From Indolivaga capnocytophagoides DSM 22835 (GTDB lineage Bacteria; Bacteroidota; Bacteroidia; Bacteroidales; Dysgonomonadaceae), in assembly GCF_000426485.1 (NCBI RefSeq), contig NZ_AUFL01000009.1, positions 1 through 64,000 of the forward strand: a stretch of DNA of 64,000 nucleotides, given 5' to 3'. Of this stretch, positions 1 through 10,254 are shown piece after piece. The notes beneath the pieces are model-generated. The model saw only the letters and a program-made list of their open reading frames with translations, had not been told where the DNA came from and ran no database searches. Both the position numbers and the translations under genes were made by a program. Position 1 is the stretch's first letter, and the number at the start of each line of letters is the position of its first letter.

Positions 1-174
1 CTCTAGGCGCTTTGCTGGCATCTGCTGAAGTTGCTCCATCGGTATACCACTCTCTTGAAACAAACGCACATACTTGCGCACTGTGTTGCGGGATAGCTCA
101 AAGGTCGCGCTGATACCTTTTATCCCCATCCCCATTGCATAGCAATGAAGAATGTTTGCTAACTTTGTTGTCAT
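1..174 (-). CDS. istA: IS21-family transposase IstA, N-terminal part (runs off window)
   Basis: The minus strand encodes 58 residues from an ATG at 174 to the window edge. They contain a helix-turn-helix (residues about 14-36, with the stretch GMGIKGISATFELSRNTVRK) like the N-terminal DNA-binding domain of IS21 IstA proteins. The DDE catalytic core would lie outside the window. The ATG is the first in frame and follows the IS terminus and an upstream hairpin, which fits the usual IS21 layout of end, istA, istB. Family assignment rests on the HTH, the terminal repeats and recall of similar Bacteroidetes IstA starts. Confidence 0.7.
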   Translation of the reverse strand, partial: MTTKLANILHCYAMGMGIKGISATFELSRNTVRKYVRLFQESGIPMEQLQQMPAKRLE

Positions 175-229
175 TGTAATTTTAGCTTTAACCCATCGAC
201 CAGGACGGGAATCTAAATTACATAAAAAT

Positions 230-257
230 CCCCTGTTGGTTTATATTCCGACAGGGG
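230..257 (-). terminator. Hairpin between the IS end and istA
   Basis: CCCCTGT at 230-236 pairs with ACAGGGG at 251-257, and a further wobble and two GC pairs continue inward, giving a 10-bp stem with an 8-nt loop. It is flanked on both sides by A/T runs. It sits upstream of istA inside the IS. Hairpins at this place in insertion sequences often block transcription entering from outside or sequester the transposase start; which applies here is inference. Confidence 0.5.
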
Positions 258-338
258 ACATTTTTATTTTGGCGAAAAGGGTCAAACATATTTTGGTACA
301 TGGGGGCAATTTAGACTGGCACGAGGGGGCAACGCTCA

Positions 339-690
339 CTGGATTTTCCATGCGTAAAGCAGCGAATCCAAAATTCATAATAAATCGGGGTAATCCGATC
401 TTGAAATAATCACGAAATTCAGATTTTACTCCATTGGGAGGTAATAAGCTAAATACTCCTATTATTTCCCTTGAATTTTTCATTCTAACGACTTTTGTCA
501 CAGATTGTCTTTTGTTTATCAGGTATAGATTGGTTTTGAATAACCAGAACAATCCGTCTCGCAATCTATCCTTATTTACAAAGATTGAAGTATAGGCCAG
601 ATTCGATTCAAAAGCATCTACTAAAATAGCAGCGACCTCTTCATATTCAGATTCTTTCAATTTATCTATTCGGACATCAGGTAAGGACAT
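339..690 (-). pseudogene. GNAT-like acetyltransferase, 3' truncated by IS21 insertion
   Basis: The ATG at 690 opens a frame of about 117 native residues. It has a GNAT-like N-terminus (IDKLKESEYEEVAAILVDAF) and a beta-strand segment SREIIGVFSLL, then runs straight into the IS end. The last 30 or so in-frame residues are encoded by the IS, not the gene. The acetyl-CoA-binding C-terminal half is missing, so the product should be inactive. A well-formed promoter lies just upstream. GNAT assignment is by pattern only. Confidence 0.6.
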
Positions 691-728
691 GACAATTGCT
701 TATTGATATTACGGTTCAATTAATCAGA

Positions 729-759
729 CAAATTTAAATATAAGTGATTGGATACACAA
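729..759 (-). promoter_or_regulatory. Bacteroidetes promoter of the truncated acetyltransferase
   Basis: On the minus strand TAAATTTG (736-729) matches the TAnnTTTG -7 consensus, and TTG (759-757) lies 20 nt upstream as the -33 element. The predicted transcript starts near 722, about 30 nt before the ATG at 690. Confidence 0.5.
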
Positions 760-800
760 TGAGACCAAGAAAGAAGCGACCATTGAAATAATAATTTCAC

Positions 801-905
801 TATATTTGCCACTGAAAGGTCTTTGTTCTACGATTCGGAATAGTCGTTTAACATTGATTTTTTAGTGGTGGCATCCAGAGCTAAGCTCCGGATGCCTTTT
901 TCTTT
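801..905 (+). promoter_or_regulatory. Leader or small-RNA candidate: -7 box plus terminator-like hairpin
   Basis: The 691-1025 gap holds this element and little else. TATATTTG at 801-808 fits the Bacteroidetes -7 box, although no good -33 element is spaced for it. A strong hairpin follows: GGCATCC (870-876) with GGATGCC (890-896), and an inner stem GAGC/GCTC around a TAA loop, followed by a T-rich run. Transcription from about 815 would give an RNA of some 85 nt ending at the hairpin, about 120 bp before the DUF1896 gene. It could be an attenuator for that operon, a short ncRNA, or simply a terminator. Confidence 0.4.
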
Positions 906-1025
906 CCCAAACTATAAGCTAAAGAAAGTGCTTTGTGGTATATCATTAGGTCTAAGCCTATTGGTATATCTACTCTCATAAAAGCAATAACAAAAGGGTC
1001 TTCGACCCCACTAAAAATCAATGAT

Positions 1026-1469
1026 ATGACAACAAAACCAAAGACGACAGTCACAGATCTGTCTTATTTCCGACTATCCCTATTATCCTACCTACGTGAT
1101 ACACACCCCGACAAAGCCATTGACCATGAATTTATTGCTGTACGTGGCGATGCCGCAGCAGAAATGTATAGCCAAGCTATAAAAGAAGGTCATACCCACG
1201 ACGAAGCAGAAGTAATCTCTTCACAAGTCCTCTATGAAGGCTTGCATTTCTCCACCTACCGAACCCTTGTAACTATCCTCTGGGATGAATTTTCAGAAGA
1301 AGTAAACCCTTCACAAGCCGAAGGCATAGCAATGGAGCTAGTATCCCGCCTTGCAGATACGATTCAGAAATACACCTTGTCTGATGATTTTGCCGATACA
1401 CCAGAGTACAATCAGTTTTACACGGAACTGACAGGCGAAATACAAATCCTGCTCGAAAATGGCTTATAA
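1026..1469 (+). CDS. DUF1896 family protein
   Basis: The protein has 147 residues from ATG 1026. The opening [18 protein letters not shown] and the pattern of [19 protein letters not shown] match the DUF1896 family, which is found almost only next to conjugative-transposon helicase/methylase genes in Bacteroidetes. A longer frame back to 933 exists, but its extra 31 residues are low-complexity and unlike the family start, so 1026 was chosen. The 3' end overlaps the next gene by 11 nt, which suggests translational coupling. The biochemical role is unknown. Confidence 0.8.
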   Translation: MTTKPKTTVTDLSYFRLSLLSYLRDTHPDKAIDHEFIAVRGDAAAEMYSQAIKEGHTHDEAEVISSQVLYEGLHFSTYRTLVTILWDEFSEEVNPSQAEGIAMELVSRLADTIQKYTLSDDFADTPEYNQFYTELTGEIQILLENGL

Positions 1470-4400
1470 TAAGAAAGCCCATCTTCGGGACAATATCGAG
1501 GCAATAAGCATTGCTTTTGCTCTTGATAAAGAGAAAAGGCAGGCTACCGATGATGAAAAAATAAAATTGGCAGCCTATTCCGGTTTCGGAGGGATAAAAG
1601 CCGTGTTGAATCCCGCCGCCAAACAGGAAGATATACAATATTGGAAAGCCTCGGAGCATGATTTGTTCCCTCTGGTAACCGAATTGCACCAAGTGTTACG
1701 GAATGGAGCGAAAGATGATGCTGAATACAAACGCTATGTAAGCTCCCTTAAAAATTCGGTGCTGACCGCTTTCTATACCCCCAAGCCCGTTATTGATGCT
1801 TTGGCACTCGCTCTGAATAACAGTGGTATCAAACCTCAACGTTTTCTTGAACCGAGTGCTGGAGCCGGAGCGTTTATATCCTCGTTCAAAGAAACTGTTC
1901 CTGATGCAAAAGTAACAGCTTTTGAAAAAGACCTGCTGACAGGTAAGATTCTCTCGCACCTTCACCCACAAGATAAAATACGGATTGAAGGCTATGAGAA
2001 GATGGAAGGACGATACTCACAGCATTATGATGTAATTGCTTCCAACATTCCTTTCGGGGATGTTGCTGTATTTGATCCTTTGCTCTACAAACATGAGATA
2101 CCCGCAGTAAGTCAATCGACAAAGGCAATCCATAATTATTTTTTCACCAAAAGTGTGATGGCTGCCCGTGAGGGAGGATTGATAGCTTTTATTACTTCGC
2201 AAGGAGTTCTTAATTCGGAGCAGAATAAACCGATTCGTGAACACCTGATGAATAGTTGCAATGTCGTTTCCGCCATCCGATTACCCAATAACTTGTTTAC
2301 AGAGGAAGCAGGAACAGAAGTCGGAAGCGATTTAATTATCCTGCAACGTAAGAATATAACTATTTTACCGAGCCAACGCCAACAAGATTTTATAGAATCC
2401 CGTAAATTATCCAACGGTATATCTGTTAACAACCTCTTCAAAGACTTCGACAGAGTGATACAGACCGATGTAAAAGTAGGTACTGACCCTTACGGAAAAC
2501 CTGCAATGGAATTTACTCATTCAGGAGGAACGGAAGCCATTGCCGCCACATTGTATCGGATGCTGAATGAAGATTTTACTCAACATTTAGATGTACAGCA
2601 TTATCAAAGCCATGCACAGAGTACAGCAGAACAATTACAGGTAGCTCGCTCTGCGGAAATAAGACAAACACCCAATTTAGATGAAACTCGCTTTCCCGAT
2701 GACCTTAGTCCATTTTGGCAAGAAGTGGAGGATTTTCTGACACAGCCGACAGTACAACAATCCGAAATAACAAAACAAAGCCAAAAGCCAAAAAACACAC
2801 AGGAAATATCTGTTTCGGATATGGTAGAACTAAGTCCCAAATCGGCTTATGAACCTATTGAAGAAGATTTAGTCCTTTTCCATCCTTTTGGAGAAGCCAG
2901 AAACCGCAAAGCATGGGCGGAACTGTCCGAACAGGGGAGAAAAGCAGTTGTAGAACCACGCATTGCCACACCAAAGGAAAAGACGAAGGCTATACCAACA
3001 ATAGAAAAAAAAGATACAATCATCAAGGATGAAGCCAGCGGATTGTTTGTAAATACGAATACTGGAGAAGTAATAGAACAAAAGGAAGTACCGCCGCCTG
3101 ATATGCAGCAACAGCCGATTGTTACCTTGTACGACTTGTTTGGATTTTCAGCCGAAGAACGTTCACAGATTAAACAGCCCAAGCGTTCCCGTCGCCGTAT
3201 GCCCATACCACAGCCTAAAGCCAGCCAGCAAAAGGAGGTACAAGCTAAAAGTCCGACAGCAAGTACACCAACAGAAACACCCGAACAACGTGCGGGACGT
3301 TTGGAAAAGGAAAAGGCAGAACGATTAAAGCCTATTCCGATGCCAATACCCGAAACCGGATTGCCAAAACATTATAAGGATGGCTCATTAGTCACTGATG
3401 CAGATAATCGCATCGGCTACCTGCGGGATATGGACGGACACCAACCTATGTTTCATCCGTTGGAATTGCCACCGAATCAACAAAAACAGGCATCACTCTA
3501 TATCGAGATACGCGATACTTACAACCATCTGTACAACAACGAAGCCGATACACTGAAAGAGAATCCCGCATTACGGCAGATGCTCAATCGCTTGTATGAT
3601 GATTTTACACAAAAATTCGGAAACCTGAACGATGCGAGAAACCTCGAACTTATCAAGATGGATGTCGCAGGACGGGAAATACTTTCGTTGGAACGTTACC
3701 GAGAGGGCAAAGCGATAAAGGCTGATATCTTTGAACGTCCCGTAGCCTTTAATCCCGATGAGATTTCCAAAGTAGCTAATGCATATGAAGCTCTTGTCTC
3801 CAGTCTCAATAAGTACGGAGCAGTCAATTTGGACTACATGGTTTCGCTTACAAGCAATACGCAAGAGGGCATACTTGATGAGTTAAAAGGTAAGATTTAC
3901 TTCAATCCTCTTATGGGAGGCTATGAAGTAGCGGATAAGTTTATCTCGGGCAATGTTATCTCAAAAGCTGATGAGGTACAGAACTTTATTGACCGCAATC
4001 CCGGACATAAAGCAGCCAAAGAATCCCTGACTGTTTTACAGGAAGCGATACCCAAACCGATAGCCTTCGATGATCTGGATTTCAATTTCGGTGAACGTTG
4101 GATACCTACGGGTATTTATGCCGCTTTTGCCTCACACCTCTTTGAGACGGATGTCAATATCCATTATGCACAGAGCCGAGATGAGTTTAGTATAAATTCT
4201 AACACTAAAAATGCCAAGATTAGCGATCAGTATGCTGTCAAAAGCGAAAGCCGCACCTTTGACGGTATTGCCCTGATGCGTCATGCTTTGCACGACACCA
4301 CTCCCGATATGACAAAAACGGTCAGAGTCGATGGCAAGGAGACGAAAGTACGCGACGGAGAAGCGATACAGCTTGCCAATACCAAGATAGATGAGATGCG

Positions 4401-7266
4401 TAACGGCTTTTCGGAATGGCTCAGAGAACAAACACCCGAATTTAAAGACAGACTTGCCGATATGTATAACCGCACGTTCAACTGTTTTGTACGTCCCGAA
4501 TATGATGGATCACACCAGACTTTTCCCGGACTCGACCTGAAAGGTTTAGGTATTCCCGATTTATACAAGAGCCAGAAAGATGCCATCTGGATGCTTAAAC
4601 TGAATGGTGGTGGCATAATCGACCATGAGGTGAGCGGCGGTAAAACACTGATTATGTGTTGTGGTGCAATGGAGATGAAGCGACTCGGATTAGTGAATAA
4701 ACCGCTTATTACAGGGCTGAAAGCCAATGTTCACGAAATCGCCCAAACCTTTTGTACGGCATACCCTGATGCCAAGGTACTCTATCCGGGCAAGGAGGAT
4801 TTTACACCGCAGAACCGCAATCGTATTTTCAACGAAATGAAAAACAACAATTGGGATGCGGTGATTTTAACACATGAACAGTTCGGTATGATACCACAAT
4901 CTCCGGAGATACAGCGGGACATCTTACAAGCTGAACTCGACAGTGTGGAGGAAAATCTCGAAGTGCTGCGTTCACAGGGTAAGGAGGTATCAAGAGGGAT
5001 GCTGAAAGGTTGTGAGAAACGCAAAAGCAATCTTGAAGTTAAATTGGAAGGGGTAGCCCACCAGATCGAAAATCGCAAGGATAATATGTCAGATTTTCGG
5101 ATGATCGGCATAGACCATTTGTTCGTAGATGAATCTCACAAATTTAAAAATCTGACTTTTACTACCCGCCATGACCGTGTGGCAGGCTTGGGAAATACCG
5201 AAGGTTCACAACGGGCACTCAATATGCTTTTTGCCCTGCGTACCATACAAGAACGTACAGGCAAGGACTTAGGAGCTACTTATTCGTCGGGAACAACGAT
5301 CTCTAATTCATTGACCGAACTGTATCTGTTATTCAAATATTTGCGTCCCAAAGAACTGGAAAGACAGGGTATCAATACCTTTGATGCTTGGGCAGCTATC
5401 TTTGCCAAGAAAACCAAAGATTACGAGTTTTCGGTTACCAATCAGATTGTACAGAAAGAACGTTTCCGTTATTTTATCAAAGTGCCGGAACTGGCTTCTT
5501 TCTATTCCGAAATAACCGACTATCGCACTGCACAGGATATTGGCATAGATCGTCCCGAAAAAAACGAGATTTTACACAATATACCACCCACACCCGACCA
5601 GCAGGAGTTTATCGGTAAGCTGATGGAGTTTGCCAAAACAGGCGATGCCACTTTGTTGGGACGTACACCACTATCGGAACGGGAAGAAAAAGCAAAAATG
5701 CTGATAGCGACTGATTATGCACGTAAAATGTCACTTGATATGCGGATGATAGACCCCGATAAGTATGGCGACCATATAGACAACAAAGCCAGCCATTGTG
5801 CCGCTTCGATAGCGGACTATTACCAAAAATACAATGCCCAGAAAGGGACACAGTTTGTATTCTCGGATTTGGGAACCTATAAGCCGGGGCAATGGAGCCC
5901 ATACACCGAGATTAAACGCAAATTGGTGGAGGACTACGGTATCCCTGCATCCGAAGTGAGATTTATTCAGGAAGCTACCAGCGAGAGGGCACGAAAAGCG
6001 ATGATTAAGGATATGAACGAGGGTAAAATCCGTGTTATGTTCGGTTCTACCGAGATGTTAGGAACAGGCGTGAACGCTCAAAAACGGGCGGTAGCTATTC
6101 ATCATTTGGACGCACCTTGGCGGCCAAGCGATCTGGAGCAGCGCGACGGAAGGGCAATACGAAAGGGCAACGAAATAGCCAAACTATATGCTGATAATAA
6201 GGTAGATGTAAAGATTTATGCTGTTGAAAAATCATTGGATGCCTATAAATTTGGATTACTTCACAACAAGCAGTTATTTATCAAACAGCTTAAAAATAAC
6301 AATTTGGGTACTCGTACCATTGACGAGGGCAGTATGGATGAAAAAAGCGGCATGAATTTCTCTGAATATGTAGCTATCCTTTCGGGAAACACCGAATTAT
6401 TGGAGAAAGCTAGAATAGAAAAGAAGATCGCTGCTTTGGATAGTGAAAAGCAGGCTTTCGTTCGGGGCAAATCTTCGAGCCGCTACAAATTAGAGAACAT
6501 CATGCAGACCGTAGAATCTAATAAGGGTTATATTGATCGCATCTCTAAAGATGTGGAAGCGTTCAATAGTCGAGTGCAGGTTGCTCCTGATGGCTCGCGG
6601 CTGAATCCTATAAATTTGGATGGGTTTCAAGCCACAGACCCAATTGCCATTGGGAAGAAGTTGAACCAAATTTCGGATAGGGCACGCACACATGGGGCAC
6701 ACGAGAAAATCGGTTCGCTATATGGTTTTGATTTGTTGGTAAAATCCGAAACTACGAACAAAGATGGTTTTGATCTGATACAAAACCGATTTTTTATACG
6801 TGGCGAGGGACAGATACTTTATAACTACAATTACGGGAGTTTGGCGGCCGACCCCAAAACTGCTTCACTGAATTTCTTAAATGCACTCGACAGTATGCCC
6901 AAACTTTTGGAGAAGTACCAAGCAGACACCGATAAACGGATGCAGGATGTACCCGTTCTCAGGCAAGTAGTCGAAAGCGTGTGGTCGAAAGAGAATGATC
7001 TAAAGGACTTGAAAACGGAGCTCACAGCTTTGGAGCGTAAGATAGAGTTATCATTGAAGCCCATCGAGCAAAGTGAGGGACAAGAAAATGTTTCTGAAAA
7101 AGATCAGGTTCAATCTCAAAATAACCCAAAATCAACAGTAATTCAAGATGCCCCTTTGCCAAATACTTTGCAAGGAGTGAAAGAAGCTATGGGAGACAGG
7201 TTCGTGATTGCATCGGTGGGTAGTAGTCCGCTACCAAAAGAAGAAAAAAAAGGCATGAAGCTCTAA
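1459..7266 (+). CDS. Giant N6-adenine methylase / SNF2-like helicase of conjugative elements
   Basis: This 1935-aa protein is a Bacteroidetes mobile-element type. A methylase domain lies at the N-terminus: [11 protein letters not shown] near 105, the SAM-binding EPSAGAGAF near 131, and catalytic-type NIPFG near 196 in place of NPPY. A long charged linker rich in P, Q and K (about 450-640) follows. The C-terminal half is a superfamily-2 helicase with SGGKT near 1058, DESH near 1224, SSGT near 1280 and [11 protein letters not shown] near 1561. A coiled-coil tail ends the protein. It follows the DUF1896 gene with an 11-nt overlap. Known relatives may protect or process the element's DNA; the exact role is not established. 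The frame is intact, unlike several neighbours. Confidence 0.85.
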   Translation: MAYNKKAHLRDNIEAISIAFALDKEKRQATDDEKIKLAAYSGFGGIKAVLNPAAKQEDIQYWKASEHDLFPLVTELHQVLRNGAKDDAEYKRYVSSLKNSVLTAFYTPKPVIDALALALNNSGIKPQRFLEPSAGAGAFISSFKETVPDAKVTAFEKDLLTGKILSHLHPQDKIRIEGYEKMEGRYSQHYDVIASNIPFGDVAVFDPLLYKHEIPAVSQSTKAIHNYFFTKSVMAAREGGLIAFITSQGVLNSEQNKPIREHLMNSCNVVSAIRLPNNLFTEEAGTEVGSDLIILQRKNITILPSQRQQDFIESRKLSNGISVNNLFKDFDRVIQTDVKVGTDPYGKPAMEFTHSGGTEAIAATLYRMLNEDFTQHLDVQHYQSHAQSTAEQLQVARSAEIRQTPNLDETRFPDDLSPFWQEVEDFLTQPTVQQSEITKQSQKPKNTQEISVSDMVELSPKSAYEPIEEDLVLFHPFGEARNRKAWAELSEQGRKAVVEPRIATPKEKTKAIPTIEKKDTIIKDEASGLFVNTNTGEVIEQKEVPPPDMQQQPIVTLYDLFGFSAEERSQIKQPKRSRRRMPIPQPKASQQKEVQAKSPTASTPTETPEQRAGRLEKEKAERLKPIPMPIPETGLPKHYKDGSLVTDADNRIGYLRDMDGHQPMFHPLELPPNQQKQASLYIEIRDTYNHLYNNEADTLKENPALRQMLNRLYDDFTQKFGNLNDARNLELIKMDVAGREILSLERYREGKAIKADIFERPVAFNPDEISKVANAYEALVSSLNKYGAVNLDYMVSLTSNTQEGILDELKGKIYFNPLMGGYEVADKFISGNVISKADEVQNFIDRNPGHKAAKESLTVLQEAIPKPIAFDDLDFNFGERWIPTGIYAAFASHLFETDVNIHYAQSRDEFSINSNTKNAKISDQYAVKSESRTFDGIALMRHALHDTTPDMTKTVRVDGKETKVRDGEAIQLANTKIDEMRNGFSEWLREQTPEFKDRLADMYNRTFNCFVRPEYDGSHQTFPGLDLKGLGIPDLYKSQKDAIWMLKLNGGGIIDHEVSGGKTLIMCCGAMEMKRLGLVNKPLITGLKANVHEIAQTFCTAYPDAKVLYPGKEDFTPQNRNRIFNEMKNNNWDAVILTHEQFGMIPQSPEIQRDILQAELDSVEENLEVLRSQGKEVSRGMLKGCEKRKSNLEVKLEGVAHQIENRKDNMSDFRMIGIDHLFVDESHKFKNLTFTTRHDRVAGLGNTEGSQRALNMLFALRTIQERTGKDLGATYSSGTTISNSLTELYLLFKYLRPKELERQGINTFDAWAAIFAKKTKDYEFSVTNQIVQKERFRYFIKVPELASFYSEITDYRTAQDIGIDRPEKNEILHNIPPTPDQQEFIGKLMEFAKTGDATLLGRTPLSEREEKAKMLIATDYARKMSLDMRMIDPDKYGDHIDNKASHCAASIADYYQKYNAQKGTQFVFSDLGTYKPGQWSPYTEIKRKLVEDYGIPASEVRFIQEATSERARKAMIKDMNEGKIRVMFGSTEMLGTGVNAQKRAVAIHHLDAPWRPSDLEQRDGRAIRKGNEIAKLYADNKVDVKIYAVEKSLDAYKFGLLHNKQLFIKQLKNNNLGTRTIDEGSMDEKSGMNFSEYVAILSGNTELLEKARIEKKIAALDSEKQAFVRGKSSSRYKLENIMQTVESNKGYIDRISKDVEAFNSRVQVAPDGSRLNPINLDGFQATDPIAIGKKLNQISDRARTHGAHEKIGSLYGFDLLVKSETTNKDGFDLIQNRFFIRGEGQILYNYNYGSLAADPKTASLNFLNALDSMPKLLEKYQADTDKRMQDVPVLRQVVESVWSKENDLKDLKTELTALERKIELSLKPIEQSEGQENVSEKDQVQSQNNPKSTVIQDAPLPNTLQGVKEAMGDRFVIASVGSSPLPKEEKKGMKL

Positions 7267-7271
7267 ATGAA

Positions 7272-7303
7272 GATGACCGTAGAAGAATAATTCTGCGGTC
7301 ATC
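7272..7303. terminator. Bidirectional terminator between convergent genes
   Basis: GATGACCG at 7272-7279 and CGGTCATC at 7296-7303 form the outer stem, extended by AGAA/TTCT around a GAATAA loop, with one mismatch. It lies between the convergent ends of the helicase gene and the HTH gene. Confidence 0.75.
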
Positions 7304-7309
7304 TTATAT

Positions 7310-7630
7310 TTATTCTTTTTCTACCATATCCTCATCTATATTGTCTCTAAAATGATCACGAATAAATTTCTCTACGTTTTTCTCTGTGTAAAATATCTTG
7401 TGATGGATGGTTATATAGGTCAGTTCCCCAGCCGAACGGTAACGCTGTAATGTCCGTTTGCTTACGTTCAGCATTTGGCACAGGTCTTGATTGTCTAAAA
7501 GCCGTTCGCCGTTCAGTACGTTATGTCGTCCGCTCATTATATCCATAAATTTATCCAATCGGTCGAAACGTCCCATAAATTGTTCGAACCACGCCTGCAT
7601 AAAATCTTTTAGGTTGTTATCGTCGTTCAT
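7310..7630 (-). CDS. Helix-turn-helix (excisionase-like) protein
   Basis: The 106-aa protein carries a MerR/HTH_17-like DNA-binding domain in its second half: LLDNQDLCQMLNVSKRTLQRYRSAGELTYI, followed by a wing-like strand HHKIFYTEKNVEKFI. The N-terminal 40 residues are probably helical. Proteins of this type act as excisionases or regulators in Bacteroidetes integrative elements. It lies between the helicase and the broken rteC, consistent with remnant excision control. It resembles the HTH proteins at 56343-56645 and 56972-57280 in architecture. Confidence 0.7.
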   Translation of the reverse strand: MNDDNNLKDFMQAWFEQFMGRFDRLDKFMDIMSGRHNVLNGERLLDNQDLCQMLNVSKRTLQRYRSAGELTYITIHHKIFYTEKNVEKFIRDHFRDNIDEDMVEKE

Positions 7631-7685
7631 CTACTTGCTTGTTTTAATTTCTTCTGCAAGTTTAGCGGAAACGAAAACAATAAAA

Positions 7686-7711
7686 GTGGTATCTACCACC
7701 GCAGATACCAC
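7686..7711 (-). terminator. Terminator downstream of rteC
   Basis: GTGGTATCT (7686-7694) pairs perfectly with AGATACCAC (7703-7711) around an 8-nt loop. Read on the minus strand it is followed by TTTTATTGTTTT, as expected of an intrinsic terminator 40 bp after the rteC stop. Confidence 0.6.
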
Positions 7712-7750
7712 CATTTAGTTTGTAACATATTGATTATTAAACTTAGTGTT

Positions 7751-8373
7751 TTACTTATAGAATTTGTCTACTTCATTCTTATAAACGGCAAGCAGTCGCT
7801 CTAACATAGAGGAAGGATTTTTTTTACGTTCCATTGTGCGAGTTTTGCGGCTGTAAATATTTTTTGGAATGTTGACATTGAAAATAAGCTTCAGGCCTTG
7901 TATGATTTCAGAAAAACTGATTAGTTTACCGGATGCTTTACGAATCAGTTTAATATTATAAATCGCTATTGCCAGTTCTATTAGATCTGTGATTGTCCCT
8001 CCCCAGATATAATAGCCGGAGGAAGAAGGCTCTGTTGTGTTATTTGTATCGGAAGAAACAGGTTTTGGATTATACTCTATCCATTGCAAAGCAGCATTAA
8101 GGAAGGATAAACTATGGGCTATGCAACTTAGAATTGGAGCATTTTTTTTCCCGCCCCCTTATCGCTTAATGACATCTGGAATCCTTCCAATTCTAAGCGG
8201 GTATAATGTATTGTAAAATAAGCAGGAATACTTTCTTTCTCTGAGGTACAAAGAGTCGTGACTTTATGTACGAAGTCTTCATACGCTGATTCAATATCAT
8301 ATTTGCCAAGATTGAATGTTCCATCCATTTTCTTCAGCAGGCATAATAACTGTGTGTTTATTAATCTTTTCAT
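7751..8373 (-). pseudogene. rteC: RteC-like regulator, frameshifted in a run of eight A
   Basis: Two fragments join into one RteC-like protein of about 205 aa. The first reads MKRLINTQLLCLLKK... to DKGAGKK and stops at 8128. The second continues in another frame as NAPILSCIAHSLSFLNAALQ, then the conserved WGGTITDLIELAIAIYN and the C-terminal KNPSSMLERLLAVYKNEVD. The break lies at a homopolymer (T run 8142-8149 on the plus strand); one more A in the coding strand would restore the frame. RteC is known to control excision of CTnDOT-type elements. The gene may be dead, a sequencing error, or read by slippage. Confidence 0.75.
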
Positions 8374-8702
8374 ATCACTCTTTTTTTTAGATTATTATTA
8401 AAAGCAAACAGGTGGCAATACCATATTTACTCAGCTTTCTGTTTCTTATTCGACGATAGCTTTCTTTCTCTGAAAATTATAAGTGCTATATCATGCTATA
8501 AACCTGCTTATTTTTTAGGCTAACCGTTTTCAATCACTATCATATAGACTTATTATGTCCAAAGTTTTATAAAGAGATAATAGCATAAATAATCATATGT
8601 AACAGCTATTATCTTGTATACTTTATAAAATATTGGCCTATGAATAATTTTAGAGTATTTTGTATATCCCAAGGAAGTTCGATATTTATCTCATATTCTA
8701 CA
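8374..8702. other. Gap between rteC remnant and reductase gene
   Basis: No coding frame of note was seen in these 329 bp. The sequence is very AT-rich and contains one long imperfect inverted repeat, listed separately. No consensus promoter for rteC was recognised. Confidence 0.5.
8565..8630. repeat. Imperfect 20-bp inverted repeat, AT-rich
   Basis: The left arm at 8565-8584 (TTTTATAAAG then AGATAATAGC) pairs with GCTATTATCT (8605-8614) and CTTTATAAAA (8621-8630). A 6-nt bulge interrupts the right arm and a 20-nt loop separates the two. It may terminate the reductase gene that ends at 8703, or be a cruciform or binding site. No T tract follows on either strand. Confidence 0.55.
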
Positions 8703-9254
8703 TTATTTAATGTTCCTCTGATACTTAAGACGTATTACACCATTCGGGTAAGCTTGTTGTGATGATAACTCCCAATAGTTTTCTTTCGCATTTCCCATGG
8801 ACAAGGGAAAACCATGCCCCAGAGTTACCGGAATTATTATAAGGGTAAATTCATCTATCAATTCCTGTTCTGAAAATTCGGCAATTAATTCATGATCTCC
8901 TGCAAGCCAGATATCACCGCCCCCATAGGAAATGATCTCCTGTACCTGGTTCATATAGGATCTGGATGATTTCCTGTTATCAAGGATAATACGGATATCC
9001 CTTTTCGGTGGGGCTTCAAAAAAATGCCTGGATATAACATAGCAAGGAAGATTTTCGTATTTCCAACGATAATTATAACATTGAATCATCGTATAATGGC
9101 GATGACTGAAAAGAACACAATCAATTGTTCGAAGAAAATCTTTGAATCCATAATCATATTGCTTTATGTACTTTTCCGAGAAATCTATATCCCCGTTTAC
9201 TTGAGCTATATAGCCATCAAGAGATATGACTGCATACATCTTTATCTTACTCAT
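8703..9254 (-). CDS. RibD C-terminal/dihydrofolate-reductase-like protein
   Basis: The 183-aa protein begins MSKIKMYAVISLDGYIAQVNGDIDF and has the mid-protein pattern SYGGGDIWLAGDHELIAEF, both hallmarks of the RibD_C (YyaP-like) superfamily of NADPH-dependent reductases. The C-terminal half LIIIPVTLGHGFPL fits the same fold. Such genes are frequent cargo beside rteC in Bacteroidetes conjugative transposons. The true substrate is unknown; it is probably not folate metabolism. The frame is intact. Confidence 0.75.
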   Translation of the reverse strand: MSKIKMYAVISLDGYIAQVNGDIDFSEKYIKQYDYGFKDFLRTIDCVLFSHRHYTMIQCYNYRWKYENLPCYVISRHFFEAPPKRDIRIILDNRKSSRSYMNQVQEIISYGGGDIWLAGDHELIAEFSEQELIDEFTLIIIPVTLGHGFPLSMGNAKENYWELSSQQAYPNGVIRLKYQRNIK

Positions 9255-9474
9255 ATTTTAGGTCTCTCTATTTTAATAATGTGTGTCATCAATAATATTC
9301 TCTAGATAATATGTAATTCCCTATTTGTCGTATTGATTGGAATAAGAGAAATTCTTGACTCTATATAGATATAATATTTAACTTCCCAAATTTCATTTGA
9401 CTGGTCAAGCCAGATCCTCTGAGACAAGTGTCAGCCTGTTAAGAAAAGGTCATTAGCACATCTCTTTTTATCGT

Positions 9475-9663
9475 TTATTTATAGGAGCGGCTCGGCTCCA
9501 CATTTCTTTCAATACCAATATGATATTCCTTTTCTTTTGTCCAATACGTTATATAATCAATACTATATCTTACCCCGGAGTGATGGGTCCGGACTTTAAT
9601 TTCATGGTCTCCGCATAAATCCTGCTGTTTCTGTAAATCTGTTATTAATTCGCTTATTTTCAT
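9475..9663 (-). CDS. Small hypothetical protein
   Basis: The 62-aa protein starts MKISELITDLQKQQDLCGDHEIKVRTH. The opening resembles the short helix-plus-strand proteins common in phages and mobile elements (MKxSELIxxLQ), which have no known function. The single ATG start has a short AT-rich leader. The gene stands alone on the minus strand between the reductase gene and another hypothetical. No further domain was recognised. Confidence 0.5.
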   Translation of the reverse strand: MKISELITDLQKQQDLCGDHEIKVRTHHSGVRYSIDYITYWTKEKEYHIGIERNVEPSRSYK

Positions 9664-9810
9664 GTTTTTATTTTTAGAAAAAGATAAGTCTTAAATATTT
9701 GCAGACTGATAACGTCCGATAGAAATAGAATCGATAAGATCGTATCCGTTGAGAAAAAGTCCATGATCAATTCCTGATATTATCTATATTTTTTCTCTCA
9801 GCTATATATA

Positions 9811-10254
9811 TTAGTATCTACGCAATTTCACATCCGGATTCTTGGCCATTTTTCCTGTCAGCATCCAGTATAATATCTGTCTGTCCTTCTTAAAGCGATA
9901 GAAGCCCAATGTGCAGAAACTGTCAAATGAAGGAGTATCAGTTCCCCTGGAGATCTCATAATCCACAGCAAAAGTAATCCGGGATAAAATATTGTCTATA
10001 TAAAAACATCCACCTCCGGGTTCTTTATTTAATCCTTCGAGATAGGCTAGAACCTCTCTCTCTACTTTGTCGGATACTTCAGGTTCGAAAAGTGTAAAAC
10101 ATGTCAGTATATCTTTCTCCAGTCGATATATACAATAAATATCCCCAAAAGGGGAATCACTTAATCCGTAAACTAAACCTTCCTGAGGGTTATAAGTCCC
10201 TTTAATTATCTGGTTCTGTAAGTTTCTTATTATCCGCTTAGCGTATCGTTCCAT
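9811..10254 (-). CDS. Hypothetical protein, 147 aa
   Basis: The frame runs from ATG 10254 to 9811. The protein is soluble, with mixed alpha/beta character, no signal peptide and no membrane segment. The N-terminus is basic (MERYAKRIIRNLQNQIIKG) and the C-terminus ends KNPDVKLRRY. I do not recognise a family. Its position at the edge of the mobile-element remnant and its orientation shared with rteC and the reductase suggest element cargo. Codon use looks ordinary for the region. Confidence 0.5.
   Translation of the reverse strand: MERYAKRIIRNLQNQIIKGTYNPQEGLVYGLSDSPFGDIYCIYRLEKDILTCFTLFEPEVSDKVEREVLAYLEGLNKEPGGGCFYIDNILSRITFAVDYEISRGTDTPSFDSFCTLGFYRFKKDRQILYWMLTGKMAKNPDVKLRRY

Larger units (their letters stand above)
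1..338 (-). mobile_element. IS21-family insertion sequence, left-over end (partial)
   Basis: The segment holds the 5' end of an istA-type transposase gene plus about 160 bp of IS terminus. The terminus contains two copies of the octamer TTGCCCCC on the minus strand (about 301-309 and 324-333). Repeated subterminal motifs of this kind are typical transposase-binding sites at IS21 ends. The outer end is placed at 338, where the minus strand reads TGAGCG and the flanking acetyltransferase frame loses its native sequence. The rest of the IS lies outside the window, so the target duplication cannot be checked. The exact end could be off by a few bases. Confidence 0.7.
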
